Numbered from the stretch's first letter, positions 17,448 through 25,368 are shown. The stretch: DNA of 34,043 nucleotides from an uncultured Pelagibacteraceae bacterium (GCA_902603555.1 CACKVD010000010.1:1-34043), one strand, 5' to 3'. Numbers and translations are program-made. Notes: a model not told the origin generated them from the sequence alone.

Positions 17448-18293
17448 ATGATTTTAATTGACGGAAAAAAGGCAGCTGCAGAATTAAGAGAAGAGCTAAA
17501 AAAAGAAGTTGCCCATTTAAAAACAAAACATAATAAAGTTCCTGGATTAACAGTTATTTTAATTGGAGATATGGCTCCAAGCCAAATTTATGTTCGTAAT
17601 AAAGAAAAATCAGCGAATGAAGTAGGGTTAAAATCTGAAGTAATTAAATATCCAGACTCTGTAGAGGAAAAAACGGTTTTACAAAAAATTGAAGAATTAA
17701 ATCAAGATGAGAGTGTCTCTGGAATTTTAGTACAATTACCATTACCAAAACATATTGATAAGCAAAAAGTTATTGAAACAATAGATCCTTCTAAAGATGT
17801 TGATGGCTTCCATCCAATGAATGTAGGCAATCTTTCTTCAGGCTATGAAAGCTCAGTACCATGTACACCGTTAGGATGTTACTTATTAATTAAAAAGATT
17901 GAACCAAATTTAAATGGAAAAAAAGCAGTAGTTGTTGGAAGATCAAATTTAAATGGCAAACCAATGACCCAACTTCTTTTGAAAGAAAACTGTACAGTAA
18001 CAATTACACATTCAAAAACAAAAGATCTTAAAGCAGAATGTTTAGAGGCAGATATAATTGTAGCAGCTGTTGGTATTCCTGAGCTAGTGAAGGGAGACTG
18101 GGTTAGAAAAGACACCATTGTAATTGATGTAGGAATTAACAAAACCGATAAGGGTATTGTTGGAGATGTTGATTTTGATGAAGTTTCGAAGAATGCAAAA
18201 GCTCTCACGCCAGTTCCCGGAGGTGTAGGTCCTATGACTATTGCTTGTTTATTAAAAAATACAATAGACTGTTTCAAAAGATCGCAAATTTAA
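17448..18293 (+). CDS. folD: Methylenetetrahydrofolate dehydrogenase / methenyltetrahydrofolate cyclohydrolase
   Basis: It interconverts 5,10-methylene-THF and 10-formyl-THF with NADP, feeding purine synthesis (purH here) and other one-carbon reactions; one-carbon metabolism is prominent in SAR11. It has 281 residues. Motifs: YVRNKEKSANEVG with the catalytic Lys, GILVQLPLPKHID, KDVDGFHPMN, VVGRSNLNGKPM (nucleotide binding) and TPVPGGVGPMT. Length and start are standard. It is the last obvious member of the hemC run. Confidence 0.97.
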   Translation: MILIDGKKAAAELREELKKEVAHLKTKHNKVPGLTVILIGDMAPSQIYVRNKEKSANEVGLKSEVIKYPDSVEEKTVLQKIEELNQDESVSGILVQLPLPKHIDKQKVIETIDPSKDVDGFHPMNVGNLSSGYESSVPCTPLGCYLLIKKIEPNLNGKKAVVVGRSNLNGKPMTQLLLKENCTVTITHSKTKDLKAECLEADIIVAAVGIPELVKGDWVRKDTIVIDVGINKTDKGIVGDVDFDEVSKNAKALTPVPGGVGPMTIACLLKNTIDCFKRSQI

Positions 18294-18330
18294 TATTTAA
18301 ATCATCAAACTTTTTTTGTTAAGTTAGCTC

Positions 18331-18534
18331 ATGAAAAGACCAAAATATCCCTATAGGATTGGAATACTTATGGCAATTCTTACCATACCTCCAATAGGAG
18401 CAACCCAATTAGGATGGTATTTATATGATCAGCAAACTGGATTTGATTATGGTATGATTGTAGGAACATTTTCAGTAATATACGCTGCCTGGTTGATGTA
18501 TGAAAAAAACTGGAGAGAGGATGACGAAGATTAA
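18331..18534 (+). CDS. Small membrane protein of unknown function
   Basis: 67 residues with two hydrophobic stretches (about 9-30 and 40-57) and an acidic C-terminus ending EDDED. No family recognised. It sits 37 nt after folD and 3 nt before the SHOCT gene, on the same strand. Codon use and spacing look like a real gene. Confidence 0.6.
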   Translation: MKRPKYPYRIGILMAILTIPPIGATQLGWYLYDQQTGFDYGMIVGTFSVIYAAWLMYEKNWREDDED

Positions 18535-18537
18535 TTA

Positions 18538-18801
18538 ATGGAAAAAATAATTTTTTTTGGTTTGGTAATACCAATATTTGCATTTGTACTTTATTTGGGA
18601 GGAAACGCTATTATGAAAGGTATGAGTGCTAAAAATGCCAACAAAGAGAATGAAAATTTAGAAAATAATGAAATTGAAAACACTTTTGATGGTAAGAAAA
18701 ATTTGAGTGAAGAACTGGAAAAGTTAAATAATCTTTTAAAAGACGGTGTTTTGACCCAAGAAGAATTTGAAAAAGCAAAAAAAAAATTATTAGAAAATTA
18801 A
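18538..18801 (+). CDS. Membrane-anchored SHOCT domain protein
   Basis: 87 residues: one N-terminal transmembrane helix (about residues 4-25), an Asn/Glu/Lys-rich linker, and a C-terminal SHOCT motif, LSEELEKLNNLLKDGVLTQEEFEKAKKKLL (family form LxxLxxLxxxGxITxEEFxxxKxxLL; the two halves together are the evidence). SHOCT modules are short helical pairs found at the ends of many membrane proteins and are thought to mediate oligomerisation. It ends tail-to-tail with the next gene, overlapping by 4 nt. Confidence 0.8.
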   Translation: MEKIIFFGLVIPIFAFVLYLGGNAIMKGMSAKNANKENENLENNEIENTFDGKKNLSEELEKLNNLLKDGVLTQEEFEKAKKKLLEN

Positions 18802-19874
18802 TTATAATTAAGTAATTTTTTTAAAGATCCAAACTCACCTATTTTATAAATAATAGCATCCTTTTTTTTAAATCCAAATTTTTCTGCACTATTCTTAAAT
18901 CGAATTGGTGGTTCCATGATAGGTTCTAAAGATAGAACAAAAGTTCCCCAGTGCATCCCAATTACTTTCTTACTTTTTAAATTTTGTGCAACTTCCAAAG
19001 CTTCTTCAGGGTTAGTATGATAAACAGATTTATCTTTATATGGCATTATTGGATAAAAATTGTAAGCACCTATGTTAATAAATGTGAGGTCAATCGGCCC
19101 AAATTTATTTCCTATGTCTTTGTAAATATCTCCAATTCCAGTGTCGCATGCAAAAAAAATTTTTTTTCCATCATATTCGATTAAGAAATTTCCCCATAAA
19201 GTTTTGTTTGTATCGGTTAAACTTCTTTTAGACCAGTGGACAGCGGGTAGAAACGTTATTTTTAAATCATCATTAATCTTAATTTGATCATACCAATCCA
19301 TTTCATTTACATCTTTATATCCCTTAAAATATTTACCTAATCTTAAAGGAAGTAAAACCTTTGCACCTTTATATGGAAATTTTCTAATTGTAGACATATC
19401 TTGATGATCATAATGGTTATGGGTTAGTAAAAATAAATCTATTTTTGGAATTTCGTTGAGCTTTAACGCTGGCTCAGTAAATCTATCTGGTCCAAAGATT
19501 AATGGTCCTGCGTTTTTCGAGAACACTGGATCAGTAATTATTGTAGTCTCGCCTAGCTTTATTAAAAAAGTCGCATGACCTATCCAGGCGATGTAATCAT
19601 CTTCCTGATATTCTTTAAGATCTGATAAAACTTTTTCTTTTGCTACAACATGCTCTTTTGGCACTGTCATATCAAGCTTCTTTTTTTCTTGAGTAAAAAT
19701 TTTATAAGACCATTTCACGTTAGGGTCCCTTATGGGGGAGCCCTCAGGATTTCTGAAAGTTCCATCAGGTAAGTGATGATAAGGTTTTTTTTCCATAGTA
19801 AAGCAAATAGAGTTATATGAAATAATTACAACTAAAAAACATAAAATTTTAATTAATTTTTTTCCATTAACCAC
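18798..19874 (-). CDS. Secreted metallo-beta-lactamase-fold hydrolase, NAPE-PLD/UlaG-like
   Basis: It starts with GTG at 19874, inside the end of the upstream dehydrogenase gene, and opens with a signal peptide (KKLIKILCFLVVIISYNSICF), so it is probably periplasmic or lipid-associated. The catalytic domain has WIGHATFLIKL near residue 97, the metal motif THNHYDH (His152, His154, Asp156, His157), AVHWSKR, the bridging Asp in FFACDTGIGDIY, and IGMHWGTF with the last metal His. This pattern fits the branch related to N-acylphosphatidylethanolamine phospholipase D. The real substrate is unknown; a phosphodiester of an envelope lipid is the best guess from the family. It forms a minus-strand run with the PQQ-type dehydrogenase and the SDR. 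Confidence 0.88.
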   Translation of the reverse strand: MVNGKKLIKILCFLVVIISYNSICFTMEKKPYHHLPDGTFRNPEGSPIRDPNVKWSYKIFTQEKKKLDMTVPKEHVVAKEKVLSDLKEYQEDDYIAWIGHATFLIKLGETTIITDPVFSKNAGPLIFGPDRFTEPALKLNEIPKIDLFLLTHNHYDHQDMSTIRKFPYKGAKVLLPLRLGKYFKGYKDVNEMDWYDQIKINDDLKITFLPAVHWSKRSLTDTNKTLWGNFLIEYDGKKIFFACDTGIGDIYKDIGNKFGPIDLTFINIGAYNFYPIMPYKDKSVYHTNPEEALEVAQNLKSKKVIGMHWGTFVLSLEPIMEPPIRFKNSAEKFGFKKKDAIIYKIGEFGSLKKLLNYN

Positions 19875-20917
19875 AAACTATCTCCTGCTAAAAAATAAAT
19901 TTTTCCATTATTTGGATGAACTTGTATATCTCTAATTCTTCCAATTTTGTCTTTAAAAATTATCTCTTCTTTAACATTTGATTTATCATCAAATATTAAT
20001 TTTCTTAATGATTTATCCTTAAGAGATGTAACTAAAGCGTGGCTGTTCCATTCTTTAAACTCATCGCCTTTATAAATAGTAATTGCACTAGTAGCGATAG
20101 AAGGTACCCAGTACTGGATTGCTTTTGTAAAACCTGGCTTCCATTTTGGTCCAATTTTTGTTCCAGTATAATTTTTTCCTCCCCAACCTAATATTTTCCA
20201 ACCATAGTTTTCACCTTTTTTTACCTCTCCAAACCAGTCACCTCCTTTTGCACCATGGTTGCTCATATAAATTTTTCCATCAAAAGGAGATAAAGACAAA
20301 CCTTGAGGGTTACGAATTCCGATTTGATAAATCTCAGGTAGCCAGTCTGAATTACCTTTAAACTTAGGATTGTCATTGGGAATACTTCCATCCAAATGAA
20401 TTCTTATAATACTTCCAGGATGATTTGTAGGGTCTTGGGCAATCATACCTTGACCTCTTTCTCCCGCTGATGCAAAAAGGTAATTATCTTTAATTACTAA
20501 TCTTGAACCAAAATGATAACCTGAGTCAATTGGAGGTTCAGCTTGGAAAATGTTTTTAAAGTTTAATTTGATTTTATCGAATTTTGCCTTTGCAATTGAA
20601 GTACTTGACTTCCAATTACCTCTATTTTCAGAATAGGAAATATAAACAAAATTATCTTTAAACAATATATCTAATAATCCTCCTTGGCCATAATCTAAAA
20701 AATTTAAATTATGATCAACTTCAGAAATTTTATTAGATTTGATATTTACAATTTTTATTTTTCCACTTTTCTCTGTAATTATTAATTCATCTTCATTCAA
20801 GAATGATGAGCCCCATGGCCCATCAAGTTTTACTAATTTTTGAAAACTATAATTTTGAGAAAAAGATTTTGAGGTAAAAAAAAAAATTAATAATATTAAA
20901 AATAAAACTTTTTTCAC
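19853..20917 (-). CDS. PQQ-dependent sugar dehydrogenase-like protein (GSDH family)
   Basis: A six-bladed beta-propeller of the soluble glucose/sorbosone dehydrogenase family. Conserved pieces: LDGPWGSSFL, LIITEKSGKIKIV, HFGSRLVIKDN, FASAGERG, IIRIHLDGSIPNDNP, IGIRNPQGLSL and ENYGWKILGWG, which match the family active-site and PQQ/calcium regions. I place the start at the GTG at 20917: it follows the upstream stop by one base and gives a clean signal peptide (KKVLFLILLIFFFTSKSFSQ). An ATG at 20944 would overlap the SDR gene by 26 nt and put charged residues before the signal. Substrate unknown. No PQQ biosynthesis gene is in view, so cofactor supply is open. Confidence 0.88.
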   Translation of the reverse strand: MKKVLFLILLIFFFTSKSFSQNYSFQKLVKLDGPWGSSFLNEDELIITEKSGKIKIVNIKSNKISEVDHNLNFLDYGQGGLLDILFKDNFVYISYSENRGNWKSSTSIAKAKFDKIKLNFKNIFQAEPPIDSGYHFGSRLVIKDNYLFASAGERGQGMIAQDPTNHPGSIIRIHLDGSIPNDNPKFKGNSDWLPEIYQIGIRNPQGLSLSPFDGKIYMSNHGAKGGDWFGEVKKGENYGWKILGWGGKNYTGTKIGPKWKPGFTKAIQYWVPSIATSAITIYKGDEFKEWNSHALVTSLKDKSLRKLIFDDKSNVKEEIIFKDKIGRIRDIQVHPNNGKIYFLAGDSLWLMEKN

Positions 20918-20918
20918 T

Positions 20919-21629
20919 TTAAGAAAGTTTAGATCTTCCACCATCTACTGCAATTATTTGTCCTGTGACCCAAGAACTATCTTCAGTAATAAGAAACTTT
21001 GCCAGTGAAGCAGAATCTTTTCCCTCACCCAATCTTTTAAGTGGATGAGCTTTTGCTATTCCATCGGCTAGAGCTTTATTTTTTAACATTGGTTCAGCAA
21101 TTTTAGAATGTGTCAGACTAGGTGCTATACAGTTAACTCTGATGTTCGGTGCAAATTCGGCTGCTAAAGAAACAGTCAACCCTTCAACTGCAGCTTTTGT
21201 AGAAGCGATTATAGCATGATTAGTAAATCCTCTTTGAGCAGCGACTGTAGAAAATAAAACTACTGATCCTTTATTTTTTTTTAAACTTTCTTGGTATCCT
21301 TTTATAGCCTCAACTGCAGAATAAAGATTTAGTTTCATACATTTGTTAAAATCTTGTTCTGTAACCATTCTTAAAGGTTTTAAATCAATTGAACCTACGC
21401 AGTAAGCAATACCTTTGGTTTCTTCGATATCATTTTTAACTTTATCAATAAATCCTTCCTCTAAAACATCAGCCACAGTAGATGTACATCCTAGTTTGTC
21501 AGAAATATTTTTAAGTTCAGCTTCATTTCTTGCAACTAAATGAACGCTATTTCCTGAACTTACTAATTGTTCTGCTAAACTTGATCCGATTGAACCTGTC
21601 GCACCAAAAACAATATATTTTTCTGACAT
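20919..21629 (-). CDS. SDR-family (Rossmann) protein lacking the catalytic tyrosine
   Basis: A 236-residue short-chain dehydrogenase/reductase fold. The nucleotide-binding turn is FGATGSIG at the N-terminus, the family Asn is Asn101 in LNLYSAVEAI, and the end is TGQIIAVDGGRSKLS, as in classical SDRs. Aligning VVLFSTVAAQRGF and IIASTKAAVEGL with the usual SSxxG...YxxSK shows Ile141 where the catalytic Tyr should be and Thr128 at the Ser position; Lys145 is kept. Normal SDR catalysis is therefore unlikely, so it may bind a nucleotide as a sensor or use different chemistry. It is divergent from the photolyase gene with only 27 nt between starts. Confidence 0.88.
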   Translation of the reverse strand: MSEKYIVFGATGSIGSSLAEQLVSSGNSVHLVARNEAELKNISDKLGCTSTVADVLEEGFIDKVKNDIEETKGIAYCVGSIDLKPLRMVTEQDFNKCMKLNLYSAVEAIKGYQESLKKNKGSVVLFSTVAAQRGFTNHAIIASTKAAVEGLTVSLAAEFAPNIRVNCIAPSLTHSKIAEPMLKNKALADGIAKAHPLKRLGEGKDSASLAKFLITEDSSWVTGQIIAVDGGRSKLS

Positions 21630-21656
21630 AAAAAATTTTATTAGTTATATTTAATT

Positions 21657-23153
21657 ATGAAGTTATTTCTTATACTTGGTAATCAATTATTTCCATCAAA
21701 ATACCTCGACCGCTTCAAAAAAGACCATATATTCTTTATGGCAGAAGACAATGGTTTATGTACTTATGAAAAACATCATAAACAGAAAATACTATTATTC
21801 TTGTCTTCTATGCGATCTTATGCAGACAAACTCAAAAAGAATAAATTTAAATTAGAGTATACAAAAATTGAAGATAAAGAATTTAAAGATGATTATCTTA
21901 AAAAATTAAAAAAGATTATTAATTCAAAAAAAATTAAAGAAATTTCTAGTTTTGAAATTGAAGATAAGTTTTTTGAAAAAAAAATTTCTCAATTCTTAAA
22001 AAAAGAAAAAATTAGTTGGAATGTTGTTCAAACTCCTATGTTTTTAAACTCAAGAGGTGAATTCAAAAATTATCTAGGAAAATCGAAAAAACCTTTTATG
22101 GCAACGTTTTACAAAGAGGTTCGAAAAAAATCAGGAATATTGATGGGTGCTGATGGAAATCCAATCGGAGGAAAGTGGAGTTTTGATGAGGATAATAGAA
22201 ATAAATTACCAAAAGATATTTCAATACCAAAATTTCCTAAAATTAATGAAACTAATCATACAAAAAAATTAAAGCCTATCGTAGAAAAATTATTTAAAGA
22301 TCATCCAGGTAGTACGGGTAACTTTTGGTTGGCAACAGAGTTTGATGACGTGGTTAAACTACTAAATTTTTTTATAAAAGAAAAATCAAATTTGTTTGGT
22401 GATTATGAAGATGCAGTAAATCAAAAAGATAATATTTTATTTCACAGTGCTTTAAGCCCCTATATCAATTTAGGTTTAATAACTCCTGAATTTATTATTC
22501 AAAAAGTTTTAGATTTTCATAAAAAAAATAAAATAAGAATGAATTCGTTGGAAGGTTATATTCGTCAGGTAATTGGTTGGAGAGAGTTTATGCGAGGCAT
22601 TTATCAAAGTTATTCAGAGGAAATGGAAACAAAAAATTTTTTTAAACAAAATAGAAAAATGAAAAAGTCTTGGTACGATGGAACAACAGGTTTGCCACCA
22701 TTAGATTATGCAATCAAGAATGCATTAAACCATGGCTGGTCTCATCATATTGAAAGACTGATGATTTTATCAAACATCATGAACCTTTGTGAGATTAAAC
22801 CAATTGTAGTTTACAAATGGTTTATGGAAATGTTTGTAGACTCTTCTGACTGGGTAATGGTACCAAATGTTTATGGAATGGGATTATTCAGTGATGGTGG
22901 AATATTTGCAACCAAACCGTATATTTGCGGATCTGCTTATTTTATGAAAATGATGGATTTTAAAAAAGGAGAGTGGTGCAATACAATGGATGGTCTTTAT
23001 TGGAGATTCATAGATCGAAACAGAAAATTTTTTTTAACAAACCCTAGACTATCAATGATGGTAAGAATTTTTGATAAAATGAAAACAGATAGAAAAAAAT
23101 TAATTTTATCTGAGGCAGATAAATTTATTAAACAAAATACAATTTCAATTTAA
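21657..23153 (+). CDS. Cryptochrome/photolyase of the FeS-BCP/(6-4) family, apparently without the FeS cluster
   Basis: 498 residues. The N-terminal DPRP-type domain opens LFLILGNQLFPSKYL, then HHKQKILLFLSSMRSYA. The C-terminal FAD domain shows FHSALSPYINLGL, EGYIRQVIGWREFMRGIY, NHGWSHHIERLMILSN and SSDWVMVPNVYGMGLFSDGG. Relatives such as Agrobacterium PhrB repair (6-4) photoproducts with FAD, a lumazine antenna and a [4Fe-4S] cluster held by four Cys, three in a CxxC...C arrangement. Here the segment after TKPYICGS runs MMDFKKGEWCNTMDGLYWRF: the CxxC and about ten residues are gone, leaving Cys378 and Cys441 at likely ligand positions (Cys424 is extra). The DUF2256 gene overlaps its stop as TAATG. 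Confidence 0.92.
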   Translation: MKLFLILGNQLFPSKYLDRFKKDHIFFMAEDNGLCTYEKHHKQKILLFLSSMRSYADKLKKNKFKLEYTKIEDKEFKDDYLKKLKKIINSKKIKEISSFEIEDKFFEKKISQFLKKEKISWNVVQTPMFLNSRGEFKNYLGKSKKPFMATFYKEVRKKSGILMGADGNPIGGKWSFDEDNRNKLPKDISIPKFPKINETNHTKKLKPIVEKLFKDHPGSTGNFWLATEFDDVVKLLNFFIKEKSNLFGDYEDAVNQKDNILFHSALSPYINLGLITPEFIIQKVLDFHKKNKIRMNSLEGYIRQVIGWREFMRGIYQSYSEEMETKNFFKQNRKMKKSWYDGTTGLPPLDYAIKNALNHGWSHHIERLMILSNIMNLCEIKPIVVYKWFMEMFVDSSDWVMVPNVYGMGLFSDGGIFATKPYICGSAYFMKMMDFKKGEWCNTMDGLYWRFIDRNRKFFLTNPRLSMMVRIFDKMKTDRKKLILSEADKFIKQNTISI

Positions 23154-23281
23154 TGAGAAAAGAAAATTTACCATCTAAAACCTGTCCAGTTTGCAAAAGG
23201 CCTTTTGTTTGGCGAAAGAAATGGAAGCTTAATTGGGATAGAGTAAAATATTGTTCAAAGAAGTGTTCTAAGCTAAGCTAA
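23153..23281 (+). CDS. DUF2256 family micro-protein with four cysteines
   Basis: A 42-residue protein whose ATG overlaps the photolyase stop (TAATG). It carries LPSKTCPVCKRPFVWRKKW and DRVKYCSKKC, the standard DUF2256 pattern, with CxxC at residues 11 and 14 and CxxxC at 34 and 38, surely a small metal-binding (zinc-type) knuckle. DUF2256 genes are, from memory, often next to photolyase/cryptochrome genes; the function is unknown. Translational coupling points to production in fixed ratio with the photolyase. It is too short for many gene-calling cut-offs. Confidence 0.9.
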   Translation: MRKENLPSKTCPVCKRPFVWRKKWKLNWDRVKYCSKKCSKLS

Positions 23282-23286
23282 ACTTA

Positions 23287-24006
23287 GTGAATATAATCGT
23301 ATTACAACACATTAAAATAGAAGATCCAGGTTATATCAAAGATTTAATGTTAGCTGATCGATTTAAATTAACCACTATAGAGCTAGATGAAGGTGAAAAA
23401 ATTCCAGACGATTTAACTAAATTTGATGGGATGTTTTGTATGGGTGGCCCAATGGATACTTTTATGGAAAAAGATTATCCTTGGTTAGTTGAGGAAAAAA
23501 AAGCAATCAAAGAGTTTGTTATTAATTTAAAAAAACCTTATTTGGGTTTTTGTTTAGGGTGCCAGTTGTTAGGAGAAGTTGTTGGTGGCAAAGTAGTTAA
23601 ATCTCAACCAGCAGAAATAGGGATTATGGATATTAATTTTTCTAAAGAAAAAGATAATGATAATTTATTCTCTAAATTTCCAAATAAAATAAAAAGTTTA
23701 CAATGGCATTCTTATGAAGTGCAGGGCATTGAGAATAATAAAGATGTAACCTTATTAGCTTCATCACCAGTTACTAAGTATCAAATTTTTAAATATCAAA
23801 ATCATGCTTATGGTATTCAGTTTCATATCGAAATTAAAGACACAACAGTCAACGAATGGGGATGTGTGCCAGAGTATAAAAAGGCTCTTGAAGATCAATT
23901 AGGAGATGGAGCATTAGAAAAATTTGATAATGCTGCAAAAGATAATATGACTGATATGAATAAATATTCTAAGATTCTTTATGAAAATTTTAAAAAAATA
24001 ATATGA
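23287..24006 (+). CDS. Class I glutamine amidotransferase-like protein
   Basis: It starts with GTG, 5 nt after the DUF2256 stop. The 239 residues form one GATase1 domain: FDGMFCMGGPMDTFMEKD, the nucleophile elbow LGFCLGCQLLGEVVGG (first Cys is the nucleophile), QWHSYEVQG and IQFHIEIK with the catalytic His-x-Glu. Stand-alone members hydrolyse gamma-glutamyl amides or supply ammonia to a partner; the specific substrate is not evident. Similar proteins are often annotated as GMP synthase-like, but no synthase domain is present. Its stop overlaps the next start by ATGA. The position in the photolyase run is the only functional hint. Confidence 0.88.
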   Translation: MNIIVLQHIKIEDPGYIKDLMLADRFKLTTIELDEGEKIPDDLTKFDGMFCMGGPMDTFMEKDYPWLVEEKKAIKEFVINLKKPYLGFCLGCQLLGEVVGGKVVKSQPAEIGIMDINFSKEKDNDNLFSKFPNKIKSLQWHSYEVQGIENNKDVTLLASSPVTKYQIFKYQNHAYGIQFHIEIKDTTVNEWGCVPEYKKALEDQLGDGALEKFDNAAKDNMTDMNKYSKILYENFKKII

Positions 24007-24224
24007 ATAATAAATTTTTTGAATGGGCAGGGGTTATTACCGCAATATTGTACTCATTATTTGTAGCTATGAATATTGGCATAGAGTTCTTTGGTTTTTG
24101 TTTATTACTTATATCTGCAATCTTAATTGGAATTTGGGCTTATAGGGGCGGTCATAGAGGAATATTATTTTTACAATTCTTTTATGCGACGGCTGGAATT
24201 ATCGGAATGTTTAGGTGGTTTTAA
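24003..24224 (+). CDS. Small three-helix membrane protein, unknown
   Basis: 73 residues, nearly all hydrophobic: spans at about 8-26, 28-46 and 52-70, with a short basic loop (YRGGHRG). Its start overlaps the amidotransferase stop (ATGA), so it is very likely expressed with it. I recognise no family with confidence. It ends tail-to-tail with the second photolyase-like gene, overlapping 4 nt at the palindromic TTAA, without a terminator. Confidence 0.72.
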   Translation: MNNKFFEWAGVITAILYSLFVAMNIGIEFFGFCLLLISAILIGIWAYRGGHRGILFLQFFYATAGIIGMFRWF

Positions 24225-25363
24225 TTAAAAGTTGTAATTATTTTTGGAATATAATTTTTAAAATTAAAAAAACCTTTATTACAATATTTCCAAGAAAATT
24301 GGTCTAATTTTCTATGCAGAAATTCTATTTTTAAATTATTCGTATTTATAAAATCTAGGTTTTCACCGACCGTAGGATATAAACCATAAGAAGTTTCATT
24401 AATATTCTGTATCTCACTTAAATCTATAATTTCAGTATTGATTGATTTTTCTTCCAATCTCTTTTTTTGATCTTCAATTAATTGAGACTTGAATTTTACT
24501 AATTTTTCACTGAGTTTTATGGTTCGGTTTTCATTTTTGTTAGAAATTAAAAAAACCTTTTTAAATTTTTGATCTTTAAAATCACTTATTTCAAAAGACA
24601 AATTATTCTCAAAAATAAGAAGATTTTTTTCGTCAAGATTTTGAGGATTGTTAAACTCCAATTTTGATGCAGCATAAGTTTTATTGCTAGTTTTCGGGGG
24701 AGCATTTTCATTAAGTTTGATATTACTAAATCTGTTGTTTGTAAATTTTTTAATGTTCCATTCACTAGCTAGATAATTTTTCCCTTGCGTTTGAATTCCA
24801 GCAACCCATCTCCATCCTAAAGTATTGGATGCAGCATCTCCATCATAAAGATGTTTCATAAAAAACTCTGCACCCAGTTGCCAAGGTAAATCCAAAGTAA
24901 AAATCCAGATACTTGCAAACCACATTCTTGCATGATTATGTAAATAATTAGTTTCTTTTAATTCTTTTACCCATTCATTAAAGCATTCGATGTTAGTATT
25001 ACCCTCTATTGCATTTTTATAATTGGGGTTGTCTTTAAATTCTTGACGAACTCTTTTTAATTCGTTTAAATAATCAGTCCAAACATTAGGTCTTAATTCT
25101 AACCAACCCTTCCAATATATTCGCCATAAAACTTCTTGAATAAATTTTTCATTTTTAGAGAATGAAAATTTGCTTAATGATTTTTTGATTACTTCTAATT
25201 CTGATACAACTCCATGAGTAATATAAGGTGAAAGGCAAGAAATATTTGATCTATTATCTGGACCATAATCAAAATTTCTCAATCTTGAGTATTCAAATAA
25301 ATTTTGCCCAACGAAATTATTTAGCTTTTCAATAGCCGAAGCCCTTGATGTGCCAAAATTCAT
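24221..25363 (-). CDS. Photolyase-like FAD-binding protein with domain order FAD domain first
   Basis: 380 residues. From residue ~1 to ~210 it matches the helical FAD domain of class I photolyases/cryptochromes: SNISCLSPYITHGVVS (38-53), FIQEVLWRIYWKGWLELRP (74-92), NHARMWFASIW (143-153), FMKHLYDGDAASNTLGWRWV (168-187) and QTQGKNYLASEWNIKKF (191-207). The N-terminal antenna domain that normally precedes this is absent. Instead, about 135 residues follow, with alternating strand/helix character starting at NLLIFENNLSFEI (~247). I recall similar uncharacterised FAD-domain proteins in other Alphaproteobacteria. FAD binding is likely; DNA repair activity is unproven. It is 5 nt downstream of the PsiE-like gene. 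Confidence 0.85.
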   Translation of the reverse strand: MNFGTSRASAIEKLNNFVGQNLFEYSRLRNFDYGPDNRSNISCLSPYITHGVVSELEVIKKSLSKFSFSKNEKFIQEVLWRIYWKGWLELRPNVWTDYLNELKRVRQEFKDNPNYKNAIEGNTNIECFNEWVKELKETNYLHNHARMWFASIWIFTLDLPWQLGAEFFMKHLYDGDAASNTLGWRWVAGIQTQGKNYLASEWNIKKFTNNRFSNIKLNENAPPKTSNKTYAASKLEFNNPQNLDEKNLLIFENNLSFEISDFKDQKFKKVFLISNKNENRTIKLSEKLVKFKSQLIEDQKKRLEEKSINTEIIDLSEIQNINETSYGLYPTVGENLDFINTNNLKIEFLHRKLDQFSWKYCNKGFFNFKNYIPKIITTFN

Positions 25364-25368
25364 TGAGA

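Noticed and set aside
17879..18277. 132-codon minus-strand frame opposite folD
   Set aside because: Antisense shadow of conserved folD codons; no recognisable domain.
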